Source of the DNA: Paenibacillus xylanilyticus
GTDB taxonomy: Bacteria; Bacillota; Bacilli; Paenibacillales; Paenibacillaceae
Reading direction: 5' to 3'
Assembly (NCBI RefSeq): GCF_009664365.1
Contig: NZ_CP044310.1
Location: forward strand, 5,147,501-5,211,500
Length of the DNA: 64,000 nt
Below the pieces are notes generated by a model. That model ran no database searches. It had not been told where the DNA came from and saw only the letters and a program-made list of their open reading frames with translations. The position numbers were made by a program, and so were the translations under genes. Of this stretch, positions 46,860 to 56,700 are shown one piece after another (position 1 is the stretch's first letter; each line of letters starts with the position of its first letter).

Positions 46860-48113
46860 TTAGGCACTTTCTTCCTGCTTATCGTCCTTCGATTGGCCAA
46901 GTTCAGGCACAACTCTTTTCTCAACGACTTCTTCGGTAATCACACAGTTCGTAACATCTTCACGTGAAGGCACTTCATACATGATTTCAAGCATGATACC
47001 CTCAATGATGGCACGCAATCCCCGCGCCCCTGTGTTACGTTTGATTGCCTCTTTTGCAATCGCGAGCAATGCACCTGGTTCAAACACCAGATTCACATTG
47101 TCCAGTTCAAGCAATTTTTGATACTGCTTGGTCAGGGCGTTTTTGGGTTCGGAAAGAATCCGTACCAGTGTATCTTCGTCCAGTGGCTCCAAAGTGGAGA
47201 TGACTGGTAGACGTCCTACAAATTCCGGAATCAGACCGAATTTCAGCAAGTCTTCCGGCAGAACCATACCCAGGTACTCACCCGGTTTGAGGTCTTTTTG
47301 TTCCGCAACGGTATTAAAGCCAATGACTTTTTTACCGATCCGGCGTTTGATCATTTGCTCCAGACCATCAAAGGCACCACCACAAATGAACAGGATATTG
47401 GTTGTATCAATTTGAATGAATTCCTGATGTGGATGCTTACGTCCACCTTGTGGTGGTACAGAAGCAACCGTTCCTTCCAGGATTTTCAGCAAGGCTTGTT
47501 GTACCCCTTCACCCGATACGTCACGTGTAATGGACGGGTTCTCGGATTTGCGGGCTACTTTGTCAATTTCATCGATATAAATGATACCGCGCTCTGCTTT
47601 TTCCACATCATAGTCAGCAGCCTGGATCAGCTTGAGCAGAATGTTCTCTACGTCTTCACCGACATAACCAGCTTCAGTCAATGAAGTCGCGTCAGCAATA
47701 GCAAAAGGAACATTGAGGATTTTCGCCATCGTTTGTGCAAGCAACGTTTTACCTGAACCTGTAGGTCCGAGTAGCAAAATGTTACTCTTTTGCAGTTCAA
47801 CGTCCTCAATCTTGCTTTGTGTATTAATCCGTTTGTAGTGATTGTAAACCGCTACAGACAAAGATTTCTTCGCTTGATCCTGTCCAATAACATATTGATC
47901 CAGAATATCGCGGATTTCTTTTGGTTTCGGTATATCTTTGAGGTCCAGTTCTTCGTCATGACCGAGCTCTTCCTCAACGATTTCGGTGCAAAGTTCGATA
48001 CATTCATCACAAATGTATACGCCTGGTCCAGCGACCAGCTTGCGCACCTGTTCTTGAGATTTACCGCAAAAAGAGCATTTCAGTTGCCCTTTCTCATCGT
48101 TAAATTTAAACAT
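46860..48113 (-). CDS. clpX: ATP-dependent Clp protease ATP-binding subunit ClpX
   Basis: AAA+ unfoldase that feeds ClpP. The 417-residue protein has the N-terminal zinc finger Cys13, Cys16, Cys35, Cys38 (CSFCGKS; YICDECI), Walker A GPTGSGKT (115-122), Walker B IIYIDEIDK, and the ClpP-docking IGF loop (KKVIGFNTV). It is 12 bp after clpP, in an operon with it, unlike B. subtilis where clpP is unlinked. Confidence 0.98.
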   Translation of the reverse strand: MFKFNDEKGQLKCSFCGKSQEQVRKLVAGPGVYICDECIELCTEIVEEELGHDEELDLKDIPKPKEIRDILDQYVIGQDQAKKSLSVAVYNHYKRINTQSKIEDVELQKSNILLLGPTGSGKTLLAQTMAKILNVPFAIADATSLTEAGYVGEDVENILLKLIQAADYDVEKAERGIIYIDEIDKVARKSENPSITRDVSGEGVQQALLKILEGTVASVPPQGGRKHPHQEFIQIDTTNILFICGGAFDGLEQMIKRRIGKKVIGFNTVAEQKDLKPGEYLGMVLPEDLLKFGLIPEFVGRLPVISTLEPLDEDTLVRILSEPKNALTKQYQKLLELDNVNLVFEPGALLAIAKEAIKRNTGARGLRAIIEGIMLEIMYEVPSREDVTNCVITEEVVEKRVVPELGQSKDDKQEESA

Positions 48114-48125
48114 GAAACCACCCCT

Positions 48126-48716
48126 TTAGGAATTGATCGGTCTGCTGAGCACCTGGTCAATAATGCCGTACGCTTTGGCTTCTTCCGCACTCATGAAAAA
48201 GTCACGGTCCGTATCCCGCTCAATTTTCTCAAGGGGCTGACCTGTACGATCGACGTATATTTGATTCAGTTTCTGACGTGTTTTAATAATCCATTCGGCG
48301 TGGATTTTAATATCCGCAGCCTGTCCTTGAACGCCGCCAAGCGGTTGGTGAATCATCACTTCGCTATTGGTCAGCGCATATCGTTTACCAGGCGCACCGG
48401 CCGTTAACAACAACGAACCCATGCTTGCTGCCATCCCAACGCAAATGGTAGATACATCCGGCTTGATATACTGCATCGTATCGTATATACCCATCCCTGC
48501 GGTGACAGAACCACCAGGTGAATTAATGTACAAGCTGATATCCTTCTCAGGATCGTCGGCTGCCAAAAATAAAAGCTGTGCTATGACAAGATTGGCTACA
48601 TCGTCATCAATCGCACTGGTTAGAAAAATGATGCGATCCTTCAGCAAACGCGAGTATATATCGTAAGACCGTTCGCCTCGATTGGTTTGTTCCACAACCA
48701 TTGGCACCAGACTCAT
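48126..48716 (-). CDS. clpP: ATP-dependent Clp protease proteolytic subunit ClpP
   Basis: Barrel-forming serine protease of 196 residues. The catalytic triad is Ser98 (GMAASMGS), His123 (MIHQPLGG) and Asp172 (TDRDFFM). It has the first place in clpP-clpX, with AGAGG before the ATG. Placement between tig and clpX matches the E. coli-type arrangement. Confidence 0.98.
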   Translation of the reverse strand: MSLVPMVVEQTNRGERSYDIYSRLLKDRIIFLTSAIDDDVANLVIAQLLFLAADDPEKDISLYINSPGGSVTAGMGIYDTMQYIKPDVSTICVGMAASMGSLLLTAGAPGKRYALTNSEVMIHQPLGGVQGQAADIKIHAEWIIKTRQKLNQIYVDRTGQPLEKIERDTDRDFFMSAEEAKAYGIIDQVLSRPINS

Positions 48717-48778
48717 GAGACCAACCTCTTTTCTACATGTAATTAGACATAGGCTACCTGTAAAGCAAACCCAAATTC

Positions 48779-48807
48779 ATTCTAACACGTTCCTGTGACA
48801 ATGTCAT
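48779..48807 (-). promoter_or_regulatory. Putative clpP promoter
   Basis: ATGACA and TAGAAT are separated by 17 nt on the minus strand, about 65 bp before the clpP ATG. An additional TTGACA lies a little further upstream (about 48821-48826). Confidence 0.6.
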
Positions 48808-49021
48808 TTTTCACAAGTAGTGTCAAGCATAAGTTAGTTTACTTTTTAGCCTGATCATATTTAACCATGTTTTCTATGTATGTGCAAATCGAAGGAATCC
48901 TATGCCGTTTAACCTTATTTTATTTGCATAAAGTACATAGGAGCTTGAAGCAGTATATCCCTTCCCACATTATAACCATCCATATTATTACTGAATCATC
49001 TATAAAATGGATGCCATAATT

Positions 49022-49054
49022 TAAAAATAAGGCACGCAATGATTCACGTGCCTT
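49022..49054 (-). terminator. Terminator after tig
   Basis: Stem AAGGCACG/CGTGCCTT is followed by ATTTTTAA on the minus strand, 38 bp after tig. Confidence 0.85.
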
Positions 49055-49091
49055 ATCCTTTATTCAGCTGCTTGTTGCCTTACAGCTTGTC

Positions 49092-50432
49092 TTATTTTTC
49101 GTCAGATTCTGCAGCAGCTTCTTCAGCTGGAGCTTCAACCGGCTCTACAACTTTGCTGTTCTCAACGAGAACATCGATCGTTTTGCGCAGTTTAACTTCA
49201 TCGCGAAGGCTGTCGAGGGAACCATTGCTCTCCAGAATGCCACGAATCTCTTCAGCAGGACGCTTGTAGGATTCAGCCATTTTTTCGAGTTCTTGGTTCA
49301 CTTCTTCATCAGAAACTTCGATGTTTTCCGCTTTACCTACAGCTTCAAGAACCAGGTTGTTGCGAACACGTTTGGAAGCATCGTCTTGCATTTGTCCTCT
49401 CAGGTCAGCTTGTGTTTGACCGGAGAAGCTCAGGAACATTTCCAGGTTCATGCCTTGGTTACGCAGGCGGTTGTCAAAATCACGCATCATGTTTTGCACT
49501 TCGCTGTCAACCATTGCAGAAGGGATGTCCACTTCAGCATTTTCTGCTACTTTTTCTACTACCGCATTTTCTTGAGCTGCTTTGAACTCATCTGCTTTGC
49601 GGGATTCGAGTTGTGTTTTCAGATCAGCTTTGTACTCTTCCAGAGTATCAAATTCGCTGACATCTTTTGCAAACTCATCATCCAGTTCTGGAAGTTGTTT
49701 GCGTTTGATTTCGTGTACTTTCACTTTGAATACCGCTTGTTTGCCAGCAAGTTCTGCTGCGTGGTAGCTCTCTGGGAAAGTTACTTCAACGTCTTTGAAG
49801 TCGCCTGTGGACAGACCCACAACTTGCTCTTCAAATCCTGGGATGAATGTGTTGGAACCCAGTTCCAAGGAATAACGCTCAGCTTGTCCACCTTCGAATG
49901 GTACGCCATCAACGGAACCATCGAAGTCGATAACTGCAACGTCACCGTTTTGTGCAGAACCTTCGTCGATTACAACGAGTTCAGCGTGACGTTGTTGAAG
50001 ACGCTCAAGCTCTTCAGTCACTTCTGCATCTGTTACTTCGCCTTTAGCTACAGCAACTTCGATTCCTTTGTAGTCACCCAGGGTAACTTCAGGTTTCACC
50101 GTTACTTTCGCTTTGAACTTGAATGCTTGTCCTTTAGCGAATTGTTCGATATCTACATCCGGACGATCTACCGGGAAAATATCCGTTTGGTCGATAGCTT
50201 CTGTGTAAGCTTCAGGAAGCAAAATGTCGATTGCTTCTTGGTACAAGCTTTCTACACCGAAACGAGCTTCGAAAATTGGACGTGGCACTTTACCTTTACG
50301 GAATCCAGGCACGTTCGCTTGTTTTACTACTTTATTAAAAGCTTTGTCGAGTGCTGCAGTTACACGATCTGCACCAACTTCAACTTCAAGAACCCCAAGG
50401 TTCTTCTCTATCTTTTCCCAAGTTGCTTTCAT
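49092..50432 (-). CDS. tig: Trigger factor
   Basis: Ribosome-bound chaperone of 446 residues. The N-terminal ribosome-binding domain contains the signature region VPGFRKGKVPRPIFEARFG. The FKBP-type peptidyl-prolyl isomerase domain is at about 150-245 (NGDVAVIDFDGSVDGVPFEGG). The C-terminal helical arms end in an acidic tail (EAAAESDEK). GGAGGGG precedes the ATG. Confidence 0.98.
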   Translation of the reverse strand: MKATWEKIEKNLGVLEVEVGADRVTAALDKAFNKVVKQANVPGFRKGKVPRPIFEARFGVESLYQEAIDILLPEAYTEAIDQTDIFPVDRPDVDIEQFAKGQAFKFKAKVTVKPEVTLGDYKGIEVAVAKGEVTDAEVTEELERLQQRHAELVVIDEGSAQNGDVAVIDFDGSVDGVPFEGGQAERYSLELGSNTFIPGFEEQVVGLSTGDFKDVEVTFPESYHAAELAGKQAVFKVKVHEIKRKQLPELDDEFAKDVSEFDTLEEYKADLKTQLESRKADEFKAAQENAVVEKVAENAEVDIPSAMVDSEVQNMMRDFDNRLRNQGMNLEMFLSFSGQTQADLRGQMQDDASKRVRNNLVLEAVGKAENIEVSDEEVNQELEKMAESYKRPAEEIRGILESNGSLDSLRDEVKLRKTIDVLVENSKVVEPVEAPAEEAAAESDEK

Positions 50433-50496
50433 TGTATACTTTCCCCTCCAAAATTCACATGTTCACGTAGGCGATCACGTACAAAATAACCATTTT

Positions 50497-50525
50497 AGTA
50501 TAAACAAGATTACATTCTTTTTCAA
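50497..50525 (-). promoter_or_regulatory. Promoter of tig
   Basis: TTGAAA and TATACT are separated by 17 nt on the minus strand, about 65 bp before the tig ATG. Confidence 0.75.
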
Positions 50526-50567
50526 GGGGAATCCCTTGATGCGGTTTGAGGTAAACGTTTCCGGGCC

Positions 50568-51503
50568 TTATTGGCCCCCCAAACCTGCAGAAACAAACTG
50601 CTTCATCGAGCGATATGCCTGCTCCAGACGGAAGCGCATTGCTCCAGTTACAGCATACATTGAACGGGTATCTTCTTCGTCGTGGGAGCCTCCCAGGCTG
50701 TCTGCAACGGTCATATGTAATGCTGCTGCCCATATATCTGTCATGGAATCATTATCTTCCAGCATGGAATCGTAGTCTCGTGTTCCATACACCGCCATGA
50801 CAAACTGGATCCAAAGTTCCTGTGCAAAATAAAAGAGTGTCGGCTCATGAACTTCCGTCTGATCGGCCACTCGCTCGAGAATGCGCACGATCTGAAGCGG
50901 AAAATCCTCCGGACGCAGAGGAACCGTATCAATTTCCACTTCAACCTGCTCTTCCCCTCTTGTGAACGTGATGAAGCCCTGCGTACCGCGACGTCGCAAG
51001 GTTTGCAACACCCGGAACTGCAGCAATGGATGAAGAGACTTATCGGTTAACCAGCTACTAAGTGCCTCATCGATTTCCGGAAGTTCAAGATAGGCAAGCT
51101 GCTCCAAGGCAAGCATCGTTTGTTCGGATAGCGGTTCTTCCATTACTGTGCGAAGCAGCTTATCCGCATATCCTTGGTCCTGTTCCAGCTTGGACCTGGC
51201 GTGCTGACGTGCCATATCTTCCTCACTGATTTCCTCTTCTTCTTGTTCATCCGGGGCAATAGAGGAATCTTCGGCGTAATGAGGGAACGCAGCTTCAAGC
51301 CACTCCAGCAGAGCCCGCCATTCATCATAATGACGTTCTTCCTGTCCCTGACATTGCAGCAGGAAGCGGAGCAGATTCATGGCTTCCCCATATCGCTCAT
51401 TTTCCAGCATGACAGTTAATTGAATCTGGTAATAGTCCAGCGTTTTAGGAAACAGAACAATATTGTTACTGTGCTCGTTTTCCGGCGTCGTGGATTCCTT
51501 GAT
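50568..51503 (-). CDS. YsoA-like repeat protein of unknown function, apparent ATC start
   Basis: A soluble, acidic protein that resembles the tetratricopeptide-like proteins coded next to tig in Bacillus (YsoA); function unknown. The first ATG in frame (51410) gives 280 residues. However, the frame continues upstream with plausible protein (NIVLFPKTLDYYQIQLTV) to an in-frame TGA, and contains no ATG, GTG or TTG there. AGAGGAGGT sits 6-7 nt before an ATC codon (51501-51503), so I place the start there (311 residues). CTG 51455 is another option but has no ribosome binding site. The C-terminal part (about 190-311) has no recognisable motif. Confidence 0.72.
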   Translation of the reverse strand: MKESTTPENEHSNNIVLFPKTLDYYQIQLTVMLENERYGEAMNLLRFLLQCQGQEERHYDEWRALLEWLEAAFPHYAEDSSIAPDEQEEEEISEEDMARQHARSKLEQDQGYADKLLRTVMEEPLSEQTMLALEQLAYLELPEIDEALSSWLTDKSLHPLLQFRVLQTLRRRGTQGFITFTRGEEQVEVEIDTVPLRPEDFPLQIVRILERVADQTEVHEPTLFYFAQELWIQFVMAVYGTRDYDSMLEDNDSMTDIWAAALHMTVADSLGGSHDEEDTRSMYAVTGAMRFRLEQAYRSMKQFVSAGLGGQ

Positions 51504-51684
51504 AGGAGCACCTCCTCTATATCCTCAATCTCCAGTCGGAATCAACCATAAATAGATGTATATTAAACGAATGTCGATCTATTTTCTGAGTTCTCCTGAT
51601 ATTCTAACATAACCTTAAATATAATGAAAAAAACGTCCCCTACCGCCAAACATCATATACGAATAAGTTATTTAAATAAAACAT

Positions 51685-51713
51685 TTGATATTCATCATTA
51701 TTTATGATAAAAT
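51685..51713 (+). promoter_or_regulatory. Promoter of the left tRNA-Arg
   Basis: TTGATA and TAAAAT are separated by 17 nt on the plus strand, 22 bp upstream of the tRNA 5' end. Confidence 0.75.
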
Positions 51714-51735
51714 CATTTTTGCTTGAAAAATTCAT

Positions 51736-51795
<60 letters not shown>

Positions 51796-51809
<14 letters not shown>

Positions 51810-51927
51810 TATTAAGAAAAGCTTCCTTCGGGAAGCTTTTTTGCGTTCTGGGGATGAGAACCCCCATGGTTCGTCGGAGCATCCTCTTCGATAGCACCAC
51901 TTCGCAGTCTCGACTGGAAGGAGAGTA
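51796..51927 (+). repeat. tRNA-Arg 3'-end repeat, left array unit 1 (132 bp)
   Basis: The unit starts inside the tRNA (TCCCTTCTGGGACG). It then carries the terminator hairpin, a GGGGATGAGAACCCCCATGG segment, GTTCGTCGGAG and CAGTCTCGACTGGAAGGAGAGTA, ending where the next copy of the tRNA 3' end begins. The TCTC/GAGA pair in the last segment resembles a decayed D arm. Confidence 0.9.
51817..51842 (+). terminator. Terminator of the left tRNA-Arg
   Basis: AAAAGCTTCC, a TTCG tetraloop, then GGAAGCTTTTTT on the plus strand, 7 nt after the tRNA end. Confidence 0.9.
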
Positions 51928-52060
51928 TCCCTTCTGGGACGTATTAAGAAAAGCTTCCTTCGGGAAGCTTTTTTTGCGTTCTGGGGATGAGAACCCCCAT
52001 GGTTCGTCGGAGCATCTGCCTCGATAGCACTACTTCACAGTCTCGACTGTAAGGAGAGTA
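51928..52060 (+). repeat. tRNA-Arg 3'-end repeat, left array unit 2 (133 bp)
   Basis: Second tandem copy, about 94% like unit 1 by eye, beginning with a second TCCCTTCTGGGACG. It includes a duplicate UUCG terminator (51949-51974). Differences from unit 1 cluster in the middle (CATCTGCCTCGATAGCACTACTTCACAG against CATCCTCTTC...). Confidence 0.9.
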
Positions 52061-52118
52061 TCCCTTCTGGGACGTATTAGGAAAAGCTTCCTTCGGGAAG
52101 CTTTTCTGCGTTCTTGGG
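52061..52118 (+). repeat. tRNA-Arg 3'-end repeat, left array unit 3 (partial)
   Basis: Third copy, truncated. It has TCCCTTCTGGGACG and the same UUCG hairpin (52082-52106), then diverges after GCGTTCTTGGGAT. A small TGGGAT...ATCCCA hairpin follows at 52115-52131. Confidence 0.85.
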
Positions 52119-52147
52119 ATATGTTCATCCCACTTCGTTGCCCAATG

Positions 52148-52176
52148 TTGACACCGAATGTTATGCTTGTTGGTAT
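52148..52176 (+). promoter_or_regulatory. Putative promoter of the MFS gene
   Basis: A perfect -35 TTGACA, 17 nt, then TGGTAT on the plus strand, 56 bp before the MFS start. The -10 is weak, so activation or a different -10 (TATACG with a longer spacer) is possible. Confidence 0.55.
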
Positions 52177-52179
52177 ACG

Positions 52180-52199
52180 TATGTATCAAAGTATACATA
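52180..52199 (+). promoter_or_regulatory. Candidate operator of the MFS gene
   Basis: Inverted repeat TATGTAT-N6-ATACATA lies just downstream of the -10 region, overlapping the expected start of transcription. The position suits a repressor. No regulator gene is adjacent. Confidence 0.45.
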
Positions 52200-52231
52200 T
52201 TAGAAAAAAATAAATAACAGGAGATTTACCT

Positions 52232-53470
52232 ATGCCATCCTCTTTACATCAACATTCGCCTGATCATGCAGTTGCGGATAACTCTACAGCGTCAGTGAAA
52301 CTCGGACTTCTCCTTACAGGCATCATCCTGATTGCAGCCACGATGCGATCGCCCATTACAGCGACAGGGCCTATCGTTGATTTAATTCGTGCCGATACAG
52401 GGATAAGTCATACCATGGCGGGATTACTCACTTCCCTGCCACTGCTTGCTTTTGCGGCAATTTCCCCCTTTGCTCCGCAGCTGGCAAAAAGATTCGGTTT
52501 GGAGGCTGCACTGCTGACCGCTATCATTATTGTAACGTGTGGTATTGCACTGCGTTTTTTGCCGTCTGTCCCTGCACTTTTTGCTGGCACAGCCATCCTG
52601 GGATGTGGAATTGCACTGAGTAACGTGTTACTCCCTAGTTTAATCAAACGGGATTTTCCATTACGTGTAGGATTGGTTACTGGCCTGTACTCCGTTTCCA
52701 TGAATATATGGGGTGCAATTGCCTCTGGAATTAGCGTTCCGGCAGCAGGATTCACCTCCATGGGTTGGCATGCTTCACTTGGAATGTGGGCTGTACTCTC
52801 CATCCTGGCTCTTATCCTGTGGCTGCCTCACGTTCGTAACGGACGCCGCGGAGAAGTCTATGTAGCTTCTCGGAATACCGAGAAACCGGTACGACTCATC
52901 TCATCTTCACTAGCTTGGTATATCACGCTGTTTATGGGAATACAGTCGTTGATTTTTTATTCGACCATTACCTGGCTGCCCGAAATTTTGTCTACGCAGG
53001 GTTTTAACCCATCTTCAGCAGGATTGATGTTATCCATGATGCAGATGGTCAGCGTTCCAGTGACGTTTGTTATCCCTATTCTTGCTGGACGAATGAAGGA
53101 TCAACGCGTGCTGACAGCCATCACTTGTACTTGCCTCATTTTGGGGTATGCGTTCCTCTTAAGCGGGATCTCATCACTGGTGACGATCGGAGTGGTTCTC
53201 GCCGGTATTGGGGGCGGGGCTTCATTTGGCCTGGTTACGATGTTCTTTGTACTTCGGACTGCAGACGCAAGACAAGCTGCAGGATTATCGGGAATGGCTC
53301 AATCGTTCGGGTATATGCTGGCAGCGGGAGGTCCCTTGTTGTTCGGACTAATTCATGACTGGACGCATGGCTGGACCATTCCACTACTTTTGCAGGTTGC
53401 ACTCGCTATCGTATTGCTGATTACAGGAATCATGGCAAGTAAAAATCGATTGATTGGTGATTCAAAATAA
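52232..53470 (+). CDS. MFS transporter, CynX/NimT family
   Basis: A 412-residue major facilitator protein with about 12 hydrophobic segments and the family features of CynX/NimT-type carriers (LLLTGIILIAATMRSPITATGP near the N-terminus; SLIFYSTITWLPEIL at the start of the second half). This family includes cyanate and nitroimidazole-resistance transporters; the substrate here is unknown. AGGAG lies 10 nt before the ATG. It is the only plus-strand gene in the accessory segment and shares a terminator with the convergent S8 protease gene. Confidence 0.9.
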   Translation: MPSSLHQHSPDHAVADNSTASVKLGLLLTGIILIAATMRSPITATGPIVDLIRADTGISHTMAGLLTSLPLLAFAAISPFAPQLAKRFGLEAALLTAIIIVTCGIALRFLPSVPALFAGTAILGCGIALSNVLLPSLIKRDFPLRVGLVTGLYSVSMNIWGAIASGISVPAAGFTSMGWHASLGMWAVLSILALILWLPHVRNGRRGEVYVASRNTEKPVRLISSSLAWYITLFMGIQSLIFYSTITWLPEILSTQGFNPSSAGLMLSMMQMVSVPVTFVIPILAGRMKDQRVLTAITCTCLILGYAFLLSGISSLVTIGVVLAGIGGGASFGLVTMFFVLRTADARQAAGLSGMAQSFGYMLAAGGPLLFGLIHDWTHGWTIPLLLQVALAIVLLITGIMASKNRLIGDSK

Positions 53471-53637
53471 AATTTTGATTCGATGTGCAGATCTTTTTGA
53501 ATTTTGCTCTCCTTGTGATGACTAGGATAAAACACCAGTCACTGTAAGGGGAGTCTTTTATATCAACAAGTATATGTTGTGTTGCCAATCAGAATAAATA
53601 CTTCAGGTAACCTACAGTTTTAAAAAAATTCCAAAAC

Positions 53638-53677
53638 AAGAGGCCTTCACCCTATTAAATCAGGATGAAGGCCTCTT
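53638..53677. terminator. Bidirectional terminator between MFS and protease genes
   Basis: Stem AAGAGGCCTTCACCCT/AGGATGAAGGCCTCTT (imperfect near the loop) is flanked by A- and T-rich sequence on both sides, in the gap of two convergent genes. Confidence 0.8.
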
Positions 53678-53769
53678 AAGAGAAAAACAACGTTCTATAC
53701 ATATACTTCACTCAACGTGTATAGATAGTTTATTAGGCTTGCTATCTTACATGGATCTTATAATTGGAC

Positions 53770-56700
53770 TTACTTGACCTTTACAGTAATCGTTTCGGTA
53801 CTGGTAGTACCAGCTGAGTTACTTAACTCGGCACGATACTTATACGTGCCCGAAGATCGTCCAGAAATTGTACTGACCGCACTTTGCGCATAAGGTGTAG
53901 CCGCATTGAGTGCTTGGGTATCAATTAACTGATCATTTTCGTAAAGGCGGTACTCCGTAGCGTTGGTTCCCCACCATAAGTTCATGGTGACCTTATAATT
54001 ACCATCGCCATCCCAATTGTCCTGAGAAAGCACTGCCTTACCAGGAGATGCATTGGTAACCCTCACAGTTAGCGTTTGACTTCGTGTTGTTCCCTTGTCA
54101 TTCGTTAGCTCAGCTACATACGTATAAGTCCCGTTTGTTTTTCCTGTAATCTTCGTCTGAGCAAACTGTGCCATAGGCGCATTGTATGTCAACTTCTGCG
54201 TGTCAATCAATACTCCGTCTTCATAAAGTTTATAGCTGGTCGCATTTTCGCCCCACCATAAGTTCATGCTCACGGTATAGGAGCCTTCGAGCAGACCATT
54301 AGCATGTCCATTATTGTGAGAAAGTACAGGAGTGCCAGGTGCTTTGGTTGCCGGAGTCTCCGGTTCAGGCTCCGAAGATTCCAAGCTCAACAAAGTGTTG
54401 GCTGTACCTGAAAGCCCCTGCTGGTCCTTCACCGTCAGTTCAACGACATATTCGCCGGATTCAATGTCCTCTAAAGCAAGACCAAAGCTACCATCCTGTT
54501 GTATTTCAAAGTCACCCTCTTTAACGATCGAATCATCCTCTTCTTTCACAACATACGATGCTTCGAGGGATGCTGCAGGGTCAAACTCAATGTTCCACCC
54601 TTCTTGGAGCGCAGGAGCGACAACGAAGTACAAGTCTTCCACGTTTCCATTAATAACTGCAGACTCATCGTTTTTAAATTCCAGCTTTTCTGGAGCGGTT
54701 ACCACTGGTGCTTCTGTTTTCACCAAAAATGGAGGAGTATCTTCTACATAGGTTTTTCCGTCTGTACCTAAAGCTGTGATATCAACGGTGTACAAACCAT
54801 CCGGTATTTTCGTTGCTTCTTCTGTTTCATAATCCAAGTAATTTCCGGTCCAAGCCAGGTTATATCGGGTATTGGCATTAAAATTGTAGTAATTTCCAAA
54901 GATACTTCCAATGTACCCATCCTGATAAAAACCACCATCCGGGTTAAGACCATCAAAAATTTCTATAAGTGCAAAGTTCATTGGATTGTGGAACTCCATC
55001 GCTACATTTAACGTATCCAGTGTGCCGTCAGCTTTTAAAGGATAATGGAATGGATTCGTTTCATTACCATACTTCGTTTCAATGTATTTAACACCGGCCT
55101 CTGTAACATTGAAGTGAGCCACGTATGGTAAGCTGTACGTTTTCGCTCCATGACTGAACTGAAGATACCCTTGGGCTTCTCCAACAGTAGTCACGCCTTT
55201 TGGAACCGTAATCGTCACCGTTACCTCTTCTTCTCCATTCAATTCAAAGGACGTCTTATCAACGGAAACCGAGACATCATTAATGGTGCGAGTAGGATTA
55301 ACGGATACAGAATATTCCCCGCCTGCCCCTTTTAATGACTGAACCTTGAGCGTTTTGCTGACCGTTTTTTCGTCTGTACTCAGAAAGTTGCCGAAATTAA
55401 CACTGCCTGTAATGTTTTCTTTTTCTACTGCCACGCCGTTTTCAGTATATTTCGTCACATCCATGACTTTAACGAAAGTCTCAGGATCAATCGTCTCCGT
55501 TGCCTGTATACGTCCAGCACCTTGATCGAACACATCATAGTTCTCTGTATTCAGAACTTTGGCATTGTTCATAAGGGCAACTTTGATATCAAAAGGGGTC
55601 CAATCCGGATGTTTTTCGATCAGCAACGCAATCAGCCCGGCTACATGCGGAGTCGCCATGCTTGTTCCTGATTTACGTCCATACGCTTGATCGTAATTTG
55701 CTCCCGGCTCATCCTTGCCATACGCAGGAATGGTTGACAAGATGCTGGTTCCTGGTGCAACAATGTCAGGTTTAATGTCCAGTGTTACCTTGGCTGGTCC
55801 TCGGGAACTTGATGAGTTCATCTCATCTCCCTCTGTCATGTCTTTGACGAAATCACTGAAGCTGACTTCAACGTCTTGACCAGCATCGAGCTGAGCTTTG
55901 ATAGCTTCTCCATCTTCCTTGCTCATGCTTAGGGTAGGGATAAATTCAAAATCATCCCCCAAACTAACGCCAATTGGCCCAGGAATGTTATTGTAAACAA
56001 TAACCGCAATCGCCCCAGCCGCTTTGGCATTGGCAATCTTATCAACGAAAGCCAGCTCCCCGCGCTGAATGAAAGCAACCTTGCCGTTCATATCTTTTCC
56101 TTCAAAATCGGTTGGTTTGCCCAAGCCGGCGTACACCAAATCGTATTGTCCATTCAATACCGTTTCCGGATCCTCCGCTAGATTCCAGCCCATCACATCC
56201 AGGCGATAGACTGATTCTGTAACGGTTAGTGGAGTGGTGTCCGTTTCAGTTGGTGCTGCGACTTCCTCCTCTTCCGCAGGTGCCACTTCTTCCGTACTAG
56301 GAGTAGTTGTATTTTGTTCTGTTTCCAATGTAGTCTCTGCTTGCTCTCCTTGTGGCAGCGTATCCTCGCCTGCCGATTCAGGCTTTTCAACGGTTGGCTC
56401 TTCTGCATCTGGTGTGCTAGCAGGAATGTCTTGCTCTGGATTTTCTGGAGCTTCAGCTCCTGGTGCTACTCCCAGTTCAGGTGATTGCTCAACCTCAGGT
56501 GCAGGCAATTCTTCAGGTAGTGTACCTTCACCTTCCTCACCGATCCAAAAATGTGTGTCGGCTGTAATCATCTGACTAGGGCCCGTAGAGTTACCGACCG
56601 TGATTGCCATAGCCGATGCTCCCGGAGAACCTAGGGTGTAACGGTTCGGGCCTTCATTACCACTTGCGACCACTGCAGTCACACCTGACAGCATGGCATT

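Larger units (their letters stand above)
48717..49091 (-). promoter_or_regulatory. Intergenic region upstream of clpP
   Basis: These 375 bp contain no gene. They hold the clpP promoter and, at the far end, the tig terminator. I did not see a clear CtsR heptad repeat (GGTCAAANANNGTCAAA), so heat-shock control by CtsR is not supported by eye. Confidence 0.5.

Noticed and set aside
48717..49091. CtsR-regulated clpP promoter
   Set aside because: No convincing CtsR heptad direct repeat was found by eye.
49293..50489. 398-codon open frame on the plus strand opposite tig
   Set aside because: It is antisense to the complete, recognisable trigger factor gene. The translation is Phe/Cys/His-rich with no domain and no ribosome binding site; it results from codon bias of tig.
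51944..52198. 84-codon minus-strand frame in the left tRNA repeat array
   Set aside because: It runs through terminators and tRNA-end copies in antisense. The repeat, not a protein, explains the open frame, and the equivalent right array yields an unrelated frame.
54332..54751. 139-codon plus-strand frame opposite the S8 protease
   Set aside because: Ser/Thr-rich antisense of the repetitive C-terminal region with no start signal.
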